Source: Symbiodinium natans
Taxonomy: Eukaryota > Sar > Dinophyceae > Suessiales > Symbiodiniaceae
Length of the DNA stretch: 64,000 nt
Direction: 5' to 3'
Assembly (NCBI GenBank): GCA_905221605.1
Contig: CAJNDS010002755.1
Span: 158,501-222,500, forward strand
The position numbers and the translations under genes were made by a program. This document shows positions 1 to 10,934 of this stretch, in pieces (the stretch's first letter is position 1; each line of letters starts with the position of its first letter). The notes beneath the pieces are model-generated. The model was not told the origin of the DNA, ran no database searches, and saw only the letters and a program-made list of their open reading frames with translations.

Positions 1-1075
1 CTTGCCAGTACCGCGGATAAATCATTGCAGAAGAATAGGTAGACGAAGAGCGGACTGGTTTCAAGAAACAACGAAAGATTCCCTGAGAGCATGCGGAAAG
101 CCACCAGTAAACATACCGTCAGATCTCGATCTAACCCTCCTACAAAACACTGCAAAGAAGCGTCAAGCCCCATTCTAAACAGACATGATTAACAAAACAG
201 CCAAACAATCGCCAAAGCACACGCTATGTTGAACATCGCCGCACAGAAGATTGGACAATTGCGTCCAAATCAGCCTTCGGACTTGCAAAGTAATTACAAA
301 GTATTTCACTGGTTTGCCACGAGTTTCTGTTTACATGCCTCTTGTACAGTTACAACCCCCCTGTAGTTTATACGTTCGAGTTTGTTTCACCTGTGCCGCG
401 CACCTTTTCTTCGGATTTGGCGCTGAGTGAGTGAGTGAGTGAGTGAGTGCCTGGCCAGTATCAAGGTTATGATGGGCTTTGGGCCAACACGACGTTCGAG
501 TCCATGGGGGTGCACCCAACGCTGGCCGGCCACCGTAGACTTTCTTTGACGCGCTCCTTCCGGACAATTGTCCAGGCATGCATCCATGAAAAGGATGATG
601 AGCCACGTCAGGTGTCATCCATGGCTGTTCAGGATATTCTCCGGCCTACTGTGGTGCATGCCTGAGTGTGCCTCTGACACGAGCCGGTCTTGACCGGTTC
701 CCACGATTCCTCACGAGCTTTTCAGTTCTGAATTCGTCATTTCTTGAGGTTCAAGCAGAAGCAGGGTTCCCAGAAGGGTTCCGAAGTTGACCCTGATGTA
801 TGTTTTGATGCATCCTGAACTGTGTATTCCGTGAGACCAGGCCTCAAATCTGCTAGAAATCGAACAGGTAGGGAGGTGGCTGTCGGTTGGGATTAGGTGG
901 GTCAAGTTAGGTTAGGGCGGGTTAGATTAGGTTAGGGCAGGTGGGCTTCAGGTGCAGTCAGGCAAGCATTTAGGTCCATGACCTGGTGCTCTTTGACATC
1001 CCGCGGAATTCCGGGGTTGCAACAAAACGCCAATGTCTCTTTGCCAGGCATTCGCTCCGATAGTTAAAGGAAAAG
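1..1075. other. No recognised gene
   Basis: I see no protein motif or convincing exon here. The stretch holds a (TGAG)n microsatellite at about 424-449 and a degenerate GGTTAGGG-type G-rich run at about 905-945. Short open frames on both strands have no recognisable content. Confidence 0.5.
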
Positions 1076-1621
1076 ATGTCATCATGCGCGGATGCCTCGG
1101 AGCTGGCTTTCTTAGTGCTCTTGGTGCTCACAACCGCGCACCTACCGCCACGCAGCAGCGGTTCTAGCGATGCCATGCCCAAGGTGCAGAGACTGGCTCA
1201 GGAAAGACTCTTGCGCGGCCCTTTGTGTGTTGTCGTGCCGACGGCACTGATTGATTTTCGCTTGGAATCCAAGGCCTATCTGCTGCCGCTGGTGAACCGC
1301 ATCTACCATCTGCACGCCATGGTCTCGGCCAGCTTGCGCCTGTTCTTAGCCGTGAATTCGCGCAAGATCTTGGCCATGTCTCGACAATATTCAGGGCCTC
1401 CAAAGAGGTGGCTCTCTGTCAGGATCGGGCCCGACGCGCAGCAGCGGATCCTGATGCCCCAAATCCATTGCAAAGCCAGTGCCTTGCATGGGGTCAGAAA
1501 ATCAAATGCGTTTGTTGTAGAAGACCTCCGAAGTCTCAGGAAGCCGCCCGTGGGTCGTGTCGTGCCCCTGTTCAGCTTGCAAGCCGATGCCAGTTGCAGC
1601 CAGTGTTGTCAGCATGGTTGA
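1076..1621 (+). CDS. Hypothetical 181-residue open frame
   Basis: The frame opens with ATG at 1076 and runs 181 codons to TGA at 1619-1621, long for this window where real exons average under 40 codons. Residues 9-21 (ELAFLVLLVLTTA) are hydrophobic and could act as a signal peptide or membrane anchor. The middle part (about residues 50-100) has ordinary protein-like composition with several basic residues; the C-terminal third is Cys/Arg-rich and less convincing. I recognise no family. It could be a single-exon gene, a real exon joined to translated intron, or chance. An opposite-strand frame overlaps it at 1164-1403 and is judged a shadow. Confidence 0.25.
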   Translation: MSSCADASELAFLVLLVLTTAHLPPRSSGSSDAMPKVQRLAQERLLRGPLCVVVPTALIDFRLESKAYLLPLVNRIYHLHAMVSASLRLFLAVNSRKILAMSRQYSGPPKRWLSVRIGPDAQQRILMPQIHCKASALHGVRKSNAFVVEDLRSLRKPPVGRVVPLFSLQADASCSQCCQHG

Positions 1622-2665
1622 GCAGACACGGTCAGACGCTGCTATAGACTGCCACTGATCAAGGCTGACCCCGACCAGTGATCTGGCAGCCCAGGCACGA
1701 TGTGAAGCGCAACGCCATTCTCCGTGTGTTGCTCTCACAAGCTGTGGGACCACGGCCGATTGGCTCATTGTGGAGACTCAGTATGCAAAGCAGGGCAAAC
1801 CAAGGGCACCACTCGAAACTCACCCAAGACAAGGGAAACTGCGGGACGGCCTGGTCCTAATTGCAGAGCCATGGAATCTCCTGGCACGCGCGCTGGAAGG
1901 CCCGATGCTGATGCTATATAGACGTATGTGTGCCGGTGTCCGAATTCGTTCAACTCCACAGTGTCACAGTACTGAAGTCACCTTACAAGCCACCTTATAA
2001 GTCACCTACAAGCTTCCTTTGTGGCTCCGAGTGGGCTGGTCAGGTCAAGCCCATCCTCGGCAAGGGCGTTGTGGCATCGAGGAGGAGCCGAGCTCTTTGT
2101 ACCCTTTCTACCTGGAGAGTCACGAAGCGTCTTTAAGCCCTTAAGCCTTTAAGTCTTTGTCTGTTTTTTTGGTGCCAGGATGGCCAAGGGCATCGGCTGT
2201 GGCTATGGCCACCCTCGTGACCGGGACCTGCTTCCAGGACTGCCGCCCTGCAACATTTCCGCGAATTCCTGTCGGTTCCACGGGCTAGGCACGGGCATGG
2301 TGGAGACGACCCGGAAGTGTCAGTGTCAAGGAGATGACCCACAAGGTGTGAACTTTGCGAGCTCCATGTATTTGTTTATTTATTGATTAAAAAAATATAT
2401 ATGCAGTACGAGCATACGTAGCAGACGTAGCTGGGCAGGCAGCCAACTCCCGAAGTCACATCTTTGCGGCCGGGCCCCTTCCAGGCCTGGCATGCAAAAG
2501 AGAAGGTCAAGACGTAAACGGCTCACGAGAACAACCCTTAACGGGCCTCACAAGGCCCAGTGCGGCACAGCGTCAACACTTTGAGGCATCTCCACGGTGG
2601 GAAAGACCTTTCACACGGCGAGGCCGTGATGTGTCGGATGGCTTTCTGCCAGTGGCTGAAAAAAA
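1622..2665. other. No recognised gene
   Basis: Only short unassignable open frames. A short AT-rich patch (TTTGTTTATTTATTGATTAAAA type) lies at about 2370-2402. No conserved motif was seen on either strand. Confidence 0.5.
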
Positions 2666-3930
2666 TTGATCCGAAGGACTGGCCTGCGCTCCACATTTGG
2701 ACCTATGTATGCCATCGCCCTTTGGCGGTATGAGTTGGATTTAGCGACATGCAGCGACACGCTGTGCGATTCAGATTTCGCAGCAACTGTGTTTCAGGAA
2801 GCCCCTTCAACGCCGGATGCAGCAGTGATTTGGCTCCACGGCCTGGGCGACACTGGCGAGGGATGGTCAGACGTCGGGCCACAGCTGCAACAGCAGCTGC
2901 GCTCGGTACCTTGTCCTGCCAGGTTCCACATGGTGCCCGTGTAAGCGACCGAACGAATCACAGCGCATTCATGGCTGTCATAACCTCGAACGCGGCAACA
3001 AACTGTAGGTACGATTCCTCTTTCCTACAGCGCCGACACAGCCATCGGTCCGCACACAGAGTATCGTGTCAAGTTGCCCTCAGATGTGGAGACTTGCCGA
3101 GGCCGGTCACCGTGAACATGGGCATGTCCATGCCCAGCTGGTTTGATATCAATTCTCTTGACCCACGGCTCTTCCGAAGAAATCCGCCTGGCCTCGCACA
3201 AAGTGCTGAGTTTGTCCGCCAGCTCATCAAGGAGACCACCGCGGCGAGCAATTACGCAAACGCTGTCTAAGAGATGCACGATAAAGATTCGATTGTCGAA
3301 TTTGGACTGAAGGAGCAGGTTGATGACGGAATAGCACCGGAGCGCGTCATCTTGGCTGGCTTCTCTCAGGGAGGTGCCGTTGTCTTGGAGGCGAGTTGCG
3401 CATGTCAGTGATGCATGCCGTAACAACAATTCCGAGAGGCCCACACTAGCTGGACCCCCCCTGTTTACGTATCCCTGCAGCATATCGTGTGCGTGGGACT
3501 GCGCGCTGCAAGTGCAAGCTTGAGGCAGGCTTGGCCTCCACCGAATTTGCCGTGGGAGGCATCCTAGTGCTCAGCTCGTTCCTTGGAACAAAAGTTCCAG
3601 CACAGCTTCCCAGCCCGCTGCCCGCAATTCACTTCTTCCACGGCCAGGCAAGGGTTTGCTCTCTTCCTTCGCCATTTATCTTTGGCTCAGTTAATGGACG
3701 AAAAGCTGGGGCTGCAGGCAGATCAAGTTGTTCCTATCTCTTGGGGCCAGCGCAGCCTTGAGGAGTTGAAGGACACGTCAGTGCGATGGATTGCAGTGGA
3801 ATGTGGTGGGCTGGGTGCAGGTGCGTCTGCATGAGTCACGTGATCCCGCAGGCCGGCGACATCAACGCAAGCTTTAAGGCTTATCCCGGCATGCAGCACT
3901 CGGCCTGCGCCGAGGAGCTTGTTGGCAGCA
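2666..3930 (+). CDS. Acyl-protein thioesterase / lysophospholipase-like serine hydrolase
   Basis: Alpha/beta hydrolase of the APT1/LYPLA family, which removes palmitate from proteins or fatty acid from lysophospholipids, usually in the cytosol. Inferred exons: about 2666-2940, 3102-3231, 3313-3390, 3525-3647, 3718-3780 and 3852 to about 3930. The spliced protein shows the family blocks in order: AAVIWLHGLGDTGEGW (oxyanion loop), RPVTVNMGMSMPSWFD-like block, GFSQGGA (nucleophile Ser), a D before VVP (catalytic Asp, residues ADQVVP) and GMQHSAC (catalytic His). So the triad is intact. Introns begin GT, GA, GC, GC and probably GT, and all end AG before G. The 81-bp GA-AG intron keeps the frame but holds a TAA at 3268. 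The N-terminal start is uncertain (ATG 2666 or 2706). The last exon after HSACAEEL is unresolved; expect a further short C-terminal exon. The first intron join loses the usual R before PVTVN, so it may be off by a few bases. Confidence 0.9.
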
Positions 3931-5029
3931 GCTGGTCAGACACGTTGTGTTACTTGTTGCTGTGGGGTAGAGGTGCTTGGTGGGTCTAGCTGCCGGGGAC
4001 GACTCGGCGTCTGATTACCAAAGGAGCGTGAGGTGTAGTTGCAGGAGCCAAAGAAAAGCGGAACGTACTTCCATGCTTCTACCAATGAGCTCAACACATC
4101 TCAACACCAAAGTCTGTGCAAGGCGTGCAGAAGCAAATAGGAGTGAGCTACCTCCTCCTTCCCTCCCTCCCTCCTCCCCTCCTTATCCAAAAAGGGATTC
4201 AAAGCTTGAGTCCCAGCACAGCTTCCTGTAACAGTCGGAAACATGGGAAACCATGGGAAGCCAAGGATGAAGTAATCTAAGCAGATCTAAGCAGAGAAGT
4301 GCTGCCGTGCTCTGGGCTTGCTCGAGGCTTCAAGACATTGCTGCGGCCCTCACTGCCATATTGGCATAGCGAAAGCGGGCAAGCCGGTAGCGGCCGTCAG
4401 CTGAACGCAAGGGGGCTGTGTCTGGAAAAAGTTGTAAGCAAACTGAGCAAACTGAGACCCTCTCCACTTGAAGTTGGGCTGTGCCCTGATCGGCTTTCGG
4501 ACGATTCGATTGCAGCAGCGGCGACAGCTCCTGCTGACTTGGGGCACAGGTGCTGGCCATGCTGGAAGCTGTGGATTGTGATCGATTGGTAAATGCCCAG
4601 TGGCCTTCTCAGTCGGCGTGCCCGATTTCTGTGTGCTCATTTGGCGGCGTTTGACTGCTGCCTGCTATTGGAGTGATCATCGGCTTACTAGTTACTAGCA
4701 AAGGAGTACTGCACAAGTTGAGAGTTCTGCTGAGGTCGCTGACGCAGCTGTTCCGATGGGAAGCAGTTAGACCAACAGGCACCCGGTGCCTGACCTTGTG
4801 TTCGATCTTCGTTTCATTGTGAGAGATATGGCATTCGTACTGAAGATCATTGTACTGAAGATCCCTTCAGCCAGGGTCATTGCTGCAGAGAGAGGCCGGC
4901 TGAAGTCACGTGAGTTCCGAGCTACACCGCAAGTCGTCATCCCTCAAGCGACCAGCGATCCTGTTGTCAAGCAGTTGTCAAGCAGGTCTTCGAACTTGTG
5001 AAACGATGTTGTCTTACTTTCGAGCTGCC

Positions 5030-5560
5030 TTTACCTCTGGGGCTTCGGGTTTTGGATGAGGTTTCCCTTCTTTATAGGGAGGGGGTAAGATTTGTTTAGG
5101 GAATGTTGGCTCACGATACCGATGGTATGGTCTGGGAGCAATCTAATGGCAAGTTCCTTTCAGGTTAGGGGGTTGGGATAAGTAAGGTATTCCTCTTTGG
5201 GGGCTTAAAATTCTGTTAGTATGGGGGGTTGCGTTTCGGGCTTTCTGCTTAAGGGTTAAGTGGTACCCGGCAGAGCTCGCGGGGTCAGGAAAGGTTTGGG
5301 ATGAGGACGACAGTCTGCGTTGGGGAGGGGGGGGGGGGGATGGGCAGCAATTTGCTTTGGTTGGGTCTGGTTAGTCTCGGTCTTTAGGGCTTCGGGTTTG
5401 GGTTTAAGGTCTGGAATGGAGGGCCAGTTGCCCACAGGCCCGTTGCAAAAAGGGTCGTTTGGGCTTAGTAGTATTTGGGAGGAGGTCTTCGCAGCATTGG
5501 GATGAAGTGGTTTGTCCTTTCGGGCTTAGGGTTTGGGATCTGACATCTGGGTATCGGGCA
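5030..5560 (+). repeat. Degenerate TTTAGGG-like G/T-rich tract
   Basis: The + strand is rich in words such as GGGTTTGGG, GGGCTTAGGG, GGTTAGGGGG and GGGTTTAAGG over roughly 500 bases, without regular period. This resembles decayed Arabidopsis-type telomere repeats (TTTAGGG), the telomere type reported for dinoflagellates, but could simply be G/T-biased spacer. Confidence 0.35.
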
Positions 5561-7099
5561 CAGTCTTTCCTGCAAGGGGCATCGGGAATGACTGTTAAAG
5601 TGTGCGGTGTAATTCTCTTATAGGCGTTGCTTCCTTGACATGTCCCTCTTAAGAACATGTTAAACAAAGAGCCTTCACCATCCTTCCGTCCACAACCCTC
5701 CGAAGCCTGCAGTCCGGCCACGCTCTCGCCCCGCAGTGGTCACGCACTTCTTTGGGCCCCGTTCTGGCAACGTCATGGGTTCACAAGCCCAGCACAAGTT
5801 TCGCTGTAAGCCCCACGTCTCTGTGCGAAGCAGAGCGCCAGAGTCCGTTCGCGTTCAAGGTGGTTGTGTCCGATTTAACAGCGAATCTCAGCGAATCCCA
5901 CCCATGGAGAAGACCAGGGAGCAAACCAAAAGGAGACTTTGGCACAAGAAAGAGAAGACAGTCCAGTGGCACAATGGTTTCACATTCTCGACATTACCGT
6001 CATGGGCATGCTGTCATTGCGCATGAGGGCAGAGCATGTTGGAAGAGCACCTATATAGTCTGGACTGACGGTTGCATTGAGATCCTCGGAGCAGTTGACC
6101 AGAAAGCTGTGCCATGTCAATCATTTCAGCATAGATTGCTCTGGAGGACGGCTTTGCTAGTGGTTTCCAAGAACCTCGGCCGAAGGACGTGGACATGTTC
6201 CTTCACGTTGCATGTAGAGCTGCCCTCGCCATAGTGACATAGTGGGACTGGGAAGGATTGGGAAAGGCAATTGTGAGCCAAAGCGGTTTGTTTGGTTTGT
6301 TCATCACGGTCTTGCTGTTTCTTGTTTGATGCCCTTTCTATGCAGAAGGAGCGCACAACGCTGGTTCCGGGACCTGTCCAAAAATCTTTGGACGAGAAGG
6401 GAGGCCGAGAGCATTCTCCCAACCATGGTGACATCCCCAAGCCATTTCTCATGTCATGGCTCCCGCATGTACTCAGAAACCTGCTCCCTCGAAGCGTGTC
6501 TGCGAAGTGTGCTAGGGCCTGGAGCCCCAGCTTACGTCTCCTCATCGCCTCGCATCCGCTTCGTCCTTAATCAGCTTCGTGTGGTTCACTTGGTTAAGCT
6601 TGCCGCAAGTTGTTGATTTACATTTTTCTGGTGCATCAACTAGTGTCACAAACTGGTAGAATATAGACCAGCAATCAGGCGGTTCGACAGTGCGGTTCAC
6701 AACTGCCCGACCTGTCTGCACTGCAAGCTCCAGGAAAAGCAAAAACAGCACTCATGAACACGGTGGTGCTTTCCATCTTGCTAAATGTCGGGTGTTGCAA
6801 AGAGATGCAAACACAAGCGGAGCCATGCTCCTGTTGAGGTTGGGGCTCGACGGACATTGTTGTCACAACACCGCTCAAGTTCTGCCAGCCACCCGATTCC
6901 ACGAAGTCCAGTGCGTGACTTCTGTTAAATGTGCGTGTGTGTCTGTGTGTCAATGAAGCCTGAGGTGAGGAACTGGCCCATTTCAAGGAGGACGGCCTCT
7001 ACCCGGCTTGTGTGGTCATGGATGAGGCTTCCCGCAGTGGTTCACCACACTCTTCCACAGTCTTCCACAAGCTTCCACACTCTTTCACAACTTTTTTGA

Positions 7100-7192
7100 T
7101 TCCATCTCTCGCTCTCTGTCTGTCTGTCCGTCTGTCTATCTGTGTGTCTGTCTGTCTCTCTCTCTCTCTCTGTCTCTCGCTCGCTCTCTGGA
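7100..7192 (+). repeat. TCTG/TC microsatellite
   Basis: Runs of CTGTCTGTC and TCTCTCTC over about 90 bases. Open frames across it read as Leu/Ser/Val repeats and are not coding. Confidence 0.8.
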
Positions 7193-8480
7193 AGTCAAGG
7201 CCGATGCCCTTTTCCAAGGGTTCACACGTCGTGGACTCGATCAGAAGGAGAGCTGTTTCATGGTCCCGGCTCTCTTCATTGCTCATGACGCTGTCGCTGC
7301 GCATGTGTTCGGAAGGATTCAGCGAAACATAACAAACAACACCTGCTGAGGCGTGTATCTTTTTGAGATCTTCGGGACCCTCAGACCTCGCCCCAAGTCT
7401 TGTCCTCAGGGTTCATGTCCAGGCGGTTATCGCAGCCAGCGGAATCCCAGAACAAGTGCCCAGCGCTTGAGATAAGGATTCGACAGGCGGATGAAGAGCG
7501 GCAGCCACTGCCAGACATGATACCGACCCAGTGCGGGGCTCAGGGCTTGGGTAGTGTGGAAGCCTGGACCCCGACAATTCCACAGCGCTGGCCGTGAATC
7601 CCTGAAGCTCTGTGACAGTCTCTGGCAGGTTTGTCTTTTCAGCTGGATCCCCAGGGTGGTGGAATGCTTCCGTTGCTTTGCTGAATACAAAGTTTGTCTT
7701 CTCTTGCGCCAAGGCGGCGACGATGGTGCACGTCGGTCCCTTTAGTGAGGGAAACATGCTGAGGGCCTGCCATGTTTTCTGCCATGAAGTCGTAACCACC
7801 CATCGCACCATCGTCGCTTGTGTGCATGACGTGAGTTCACGAGTCTTGAAATTGAATCTTCGCTCTAAACACTACAATGACTACAACAGAGTTTGACAGT
7901 TTTTCGGCCCAGAATGTTTGAAGTTTAACGCTTAAAGTTTCGGATATTAAGATAGCAGAACAGCTTACAGACCTGGAAGCGTGAATAGTTCAAAAGTCGA
8001 TTCTGGACAAAGGCATTTTCAGTTCGATGTTTGAAAAGAGTGTGCGAAACTTTCAAGCGAGAATTTGGGTGTCTGATCTAGCGTTACACGATCTGGAATG
8101 GCTGGAGTTTTCCCAGGTTACTTCAAGCCGATGCTACGATTTTTTCTCCACCCCCCAAGAAAGTTAAAAGCTCATCCCTCCTATAAGTCAAACCAGTATG
8201 GCAGAAGCAGTATTTGTCTTTAGTACCTCCAAGATACAGAGGCACAAAAGAAGAGGGCACAAAACTAATCCAGCAAGGTACACCACAATGAGGTACATGA
8301 GGGTTGGAAGTTCAATCCTGACGATTGAATTTCAATCCGAGGCCCAAAGATCCAAGATTCAAGGTTCAAGATTCCAGGAAAACTGTTAGCAAAAAGTCTC
8401 GGATCTGCGGCCTCCTTTCTGCTGAGCTCTTGAACCTTGAAAGTATACCAACCTGACTACAGTGCGGGACCGCGTTTCCT

Positions 8481-8631
8481 TCACTCCCTCCAGGCAGCTG
8501 AGGCCCCTCCCACCCTGCAAGAGGTAGATGATTGGGTGGGGGGCGGGCTTCTTTTTCTGCAACTCGCTGCACTAGCTGCTAGCACCATCTGCGTAGCCAT
8601 TCTTGGCTCCAACAAAGCTGACGAAGCTTAG
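8481..8631 (+). CDS. Possible terminal exon of a small membrane protein
   Basis: The frame ending at TAG 8629-8631 reads an acidic start (PPTLQEVDDWVG) followed by a clear 20-residue hydrophobic segment (LLFLQLAALAASTICVAILG) and a short polar tail NKADEA. One transmembrane helix with a cytosolic tail is the simplest reading. The exon start is not fixed; an acceptor AG lies just before 8495. No family is recognised and no upstream exon was found. Confidence 0.3.
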
Positions 8632-9099
8632 TGGGGCCTGTAAGTCCAGGCCAGCCAAGTGCCGCTCTGCATCTTCACTCCTGTTGAAGGGACACCTGTT
8701 TGCTACGGGCCTCTTGGTGTAAGTTTGGCATGAGGCACGATGAGGCAAGAGGGGTTCTTGCGCAGACCGCAGACATTTTCCACTCAAGCTCTGCATAGTT
8801 TGCATAGATGGACTGTGGGCTCCCCAGTGTGCCCACGATCGTAGCCTAATGGGGATGTGGCACACTTGTGGCTTCAATCGCTGCAGCAAACCCTCACAGC
8901 AGCAAAGGGTCTTGAAGTTTCAAGCTGGTTTTGCAATAGTAGTATAGAGTCAGCAAATGACAGTCGGTCAGCTTGAAGATGCCCAGGTGATGCAACAGCC
9001 AACAGATGACGGTGATGCACAGCAGGGCGAGCTTCCGTAGCTCAGCTTACGAAAGAAAAGTCCTATCCCTGCGGAGCTTTCGTGAAAGAGACAGAAACA

Positions 9100-9660
9100 G
9101 CTTGGGCGTGAGCTTAGTGTTTTGGGGGCGATCAAGGACGGTGCGGACTGCTGCTCGTGAGCTCGGACTTCTGCTGGCAACAAACCCGCACATGGCTGTG
9201 GCTGTGGTGCCTTTCGCTTTGTCTCGGCTGCTGCTATGTAGAACGGTCACTATGCATGGATATTTTGGGCAAGCTTAGGATCCGCAGCTCGAATTCACGC
9301 AGAGTCCCACGGATTTTTCTGACACGATCATGAGCTTTGTGGCTTGCAAGGCATCAGTGGTGCTGTTGTCTTTCGACGAGCTGAACCCAGTGAAGGCTTG
9401 ACGGCACAGCACCACGTACCACACGCTGCGTGGAAGCAGTCGCAGGTGTTATGCAGCTACACCCGCTGGTTCATGGGCATCTCGGAGGCAGACTTGCTGG
9501 GTCCAGAAGACCTGGGGCACTAGAATTTGCGGAAGAATGTTCTGCTGCTTCAGCAGGTCCACCTGGGAGTGCTGGCCTCCATGTTGCTACTTGCGCTTGG
9601 CGTCAATCAACGTGACCACATTCTGTACAACTGCGCAAGGACATGCTAAAACATGCTGCA
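9100..9660 (+). CDS. Candidate multi-exon membrane-associated protein, unrecognised
   Basis: Several adjacent + strand segments look like exons although they lie in different frames. They are: about 9105-9278 with ELGLLLATNPHMAVAVVPF; about 9290-9402 with SFVACKASVVLLSFDELNPV; about 9430-9513 with SYTRWFMGISEADLLGPEDL; and about 9531-9650 with KNVLLLQQVHLGVLASMLLL, a hydrophobic helix. Each has protein-like composition and plausible AG acceptors. I cannot name the family or prove the joins. Hydrophobic stretches suggest one or more membrane helices. It may be one gene or unrelated chance frames. Confidence 0.3.
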
Positions 9661-10930
9661 CGTTTTCGCGGCATGTTGGGAAGGCTTCATGCACAGCAGG
9701 ACATTCTTCAGATGCACATTCAACAACATCTTCTTTCGCTCTGTAGAGATTGTGGGCATGGAGAACCTCCCCAAGGAGAGAAGCTGCTCTTGAGGTGCTG
9801 AGAATTCTGAGAAGCTGTCCATTGCATGCAACCTGTGAGGAAGGTCCTGTTATCATCACCGGAAATCACAACAACCAGCCGCTTGATTCTGGAAACGCAC
9901 TTGGTGCCAGGCTTGCGATGTCTTGCGATAGTTTCGCCACTGTATCAGGTTTGTTGATGGCCTGATGTTGTTGACGAACTGCCCGCGTGAGATTTCTTTC
10001 ATGATTGCGCAGATGCTTGGCAAGCAATAGCTTAGCCGGCTGGCGATCTTTGGACACAACTTTCGGCAAAGTGCCCTGAGTCCATTCTCAGAATCCCAAT
10101 TTCTACTTTCTTTCACCATGCTCTGCTGTTTTCTTCTCAAGGAAATCTTACGACCGACCGTTTGTTGGATTTCTGGCGCAGCTTGGAGTCAAAAGCTTTG
10201 CATCATGAACCGTGCTTTGAAGACCAATTTGAACACATGGCCGAAGTTCACTCAGGCGTGCTTTTCACTGCATTCCCGTTGCTCGTCCACAGGTGCCCCA
10301 GGGCTGTCAGCCGTTTTTTTTGCTCCATCGCTAGTCTTGTACCGGTGCCAGGACATGGCTTTTGCAGGGAAAGGGGCCGTCAGCCTTCAGGAAGGTTCCG
10401 CCACAGTGCTTCTGGGCTGCACTTGCGCGGCCGATGCAGCTCGTGCTGCCAGCCTAAGTTACTAAGGCTTGGGACCGATACCAACTTCACGGTAGAGGCG
10501 CACCGTTGCCATCGGCAGGGCCCTCTCGTTCCTGCAGCACATCTGTCTTTGTTGGTTGCGAGGTGTCTCAAGGAAGCCAGCTTCAAGTTCAGGGTCTCGA
10601 GAAGTTGCTCAAGGTGAAGGAGGCATCTGCAGACAGATGACGTGCATCCATGGTTTTGGGAGTTCTGAGAGTTCTGGGGCTTCGGAAGGTGCAGAGCTCC
10701 ACCGAGCTGACACTCGACGTGCCGGCCACCAGCTCCACAACAGCAAGCTTCAAGGTGCATCCCAAGGCACAGAGTGTATCTGGGTGTCTGGCAGGCCAGT
10801 AGAAGTGTTCGACTCTGTGAGACTTTGTTAGACTGTCAGAATGGAGACATGGCACTCTGCACAGGTCGACCAGTCCGGCATGTACGGACAAGTGTACCAT
10901 GGCATCTTGCTATTGCATGTCTTCGATTGT
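9661..10930. other. No recognised gene; possible upstream acyltransferase exons
   Basis: The N-terminal part of the downstream acyltransferase (substrate-binding NHxxxxD block) should lie here but I could not identify it. A segment at about 10665-10785 reads protein-like (LGLRKVQSSTELTLDVPATS) but matches nothing I know. Confidence 0.35.
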
Positions 10931-10934
10931 ATAA

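Larger units (their letters stand above)
3931..8430. other. Long stretch without a recognised gene
   Basis: After the thioesterase I find no conserved motif for about 4.5 kb. Features seen: CCTCCTTCC-type pyrimidine tract near 4150-4190; a G/T-rich, telomere-like degenerate stretch at about 5030-5560 (GGGTTTGGG, TTAGGG words, with a 13-G run near 5327-5339); and a TC/TG microsatellite at about 7105-7192. Several open frames of 90-160 codons (for example near 5752-6234 and 7413-7811) lack protein-like features and overlap on opposite strands. Unrecognised exons cannot be excluded. Confidence 0.45.

Noticed and set aside
3668-3692. Sequence resembling the dinoflagellate spliced leader (CCATTT then TTGGCTCA)
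   Set aside because: It has an internal insertion compared with the leader and lies inside a well-supported intron of the hydrolase gene, so it is probably chance.
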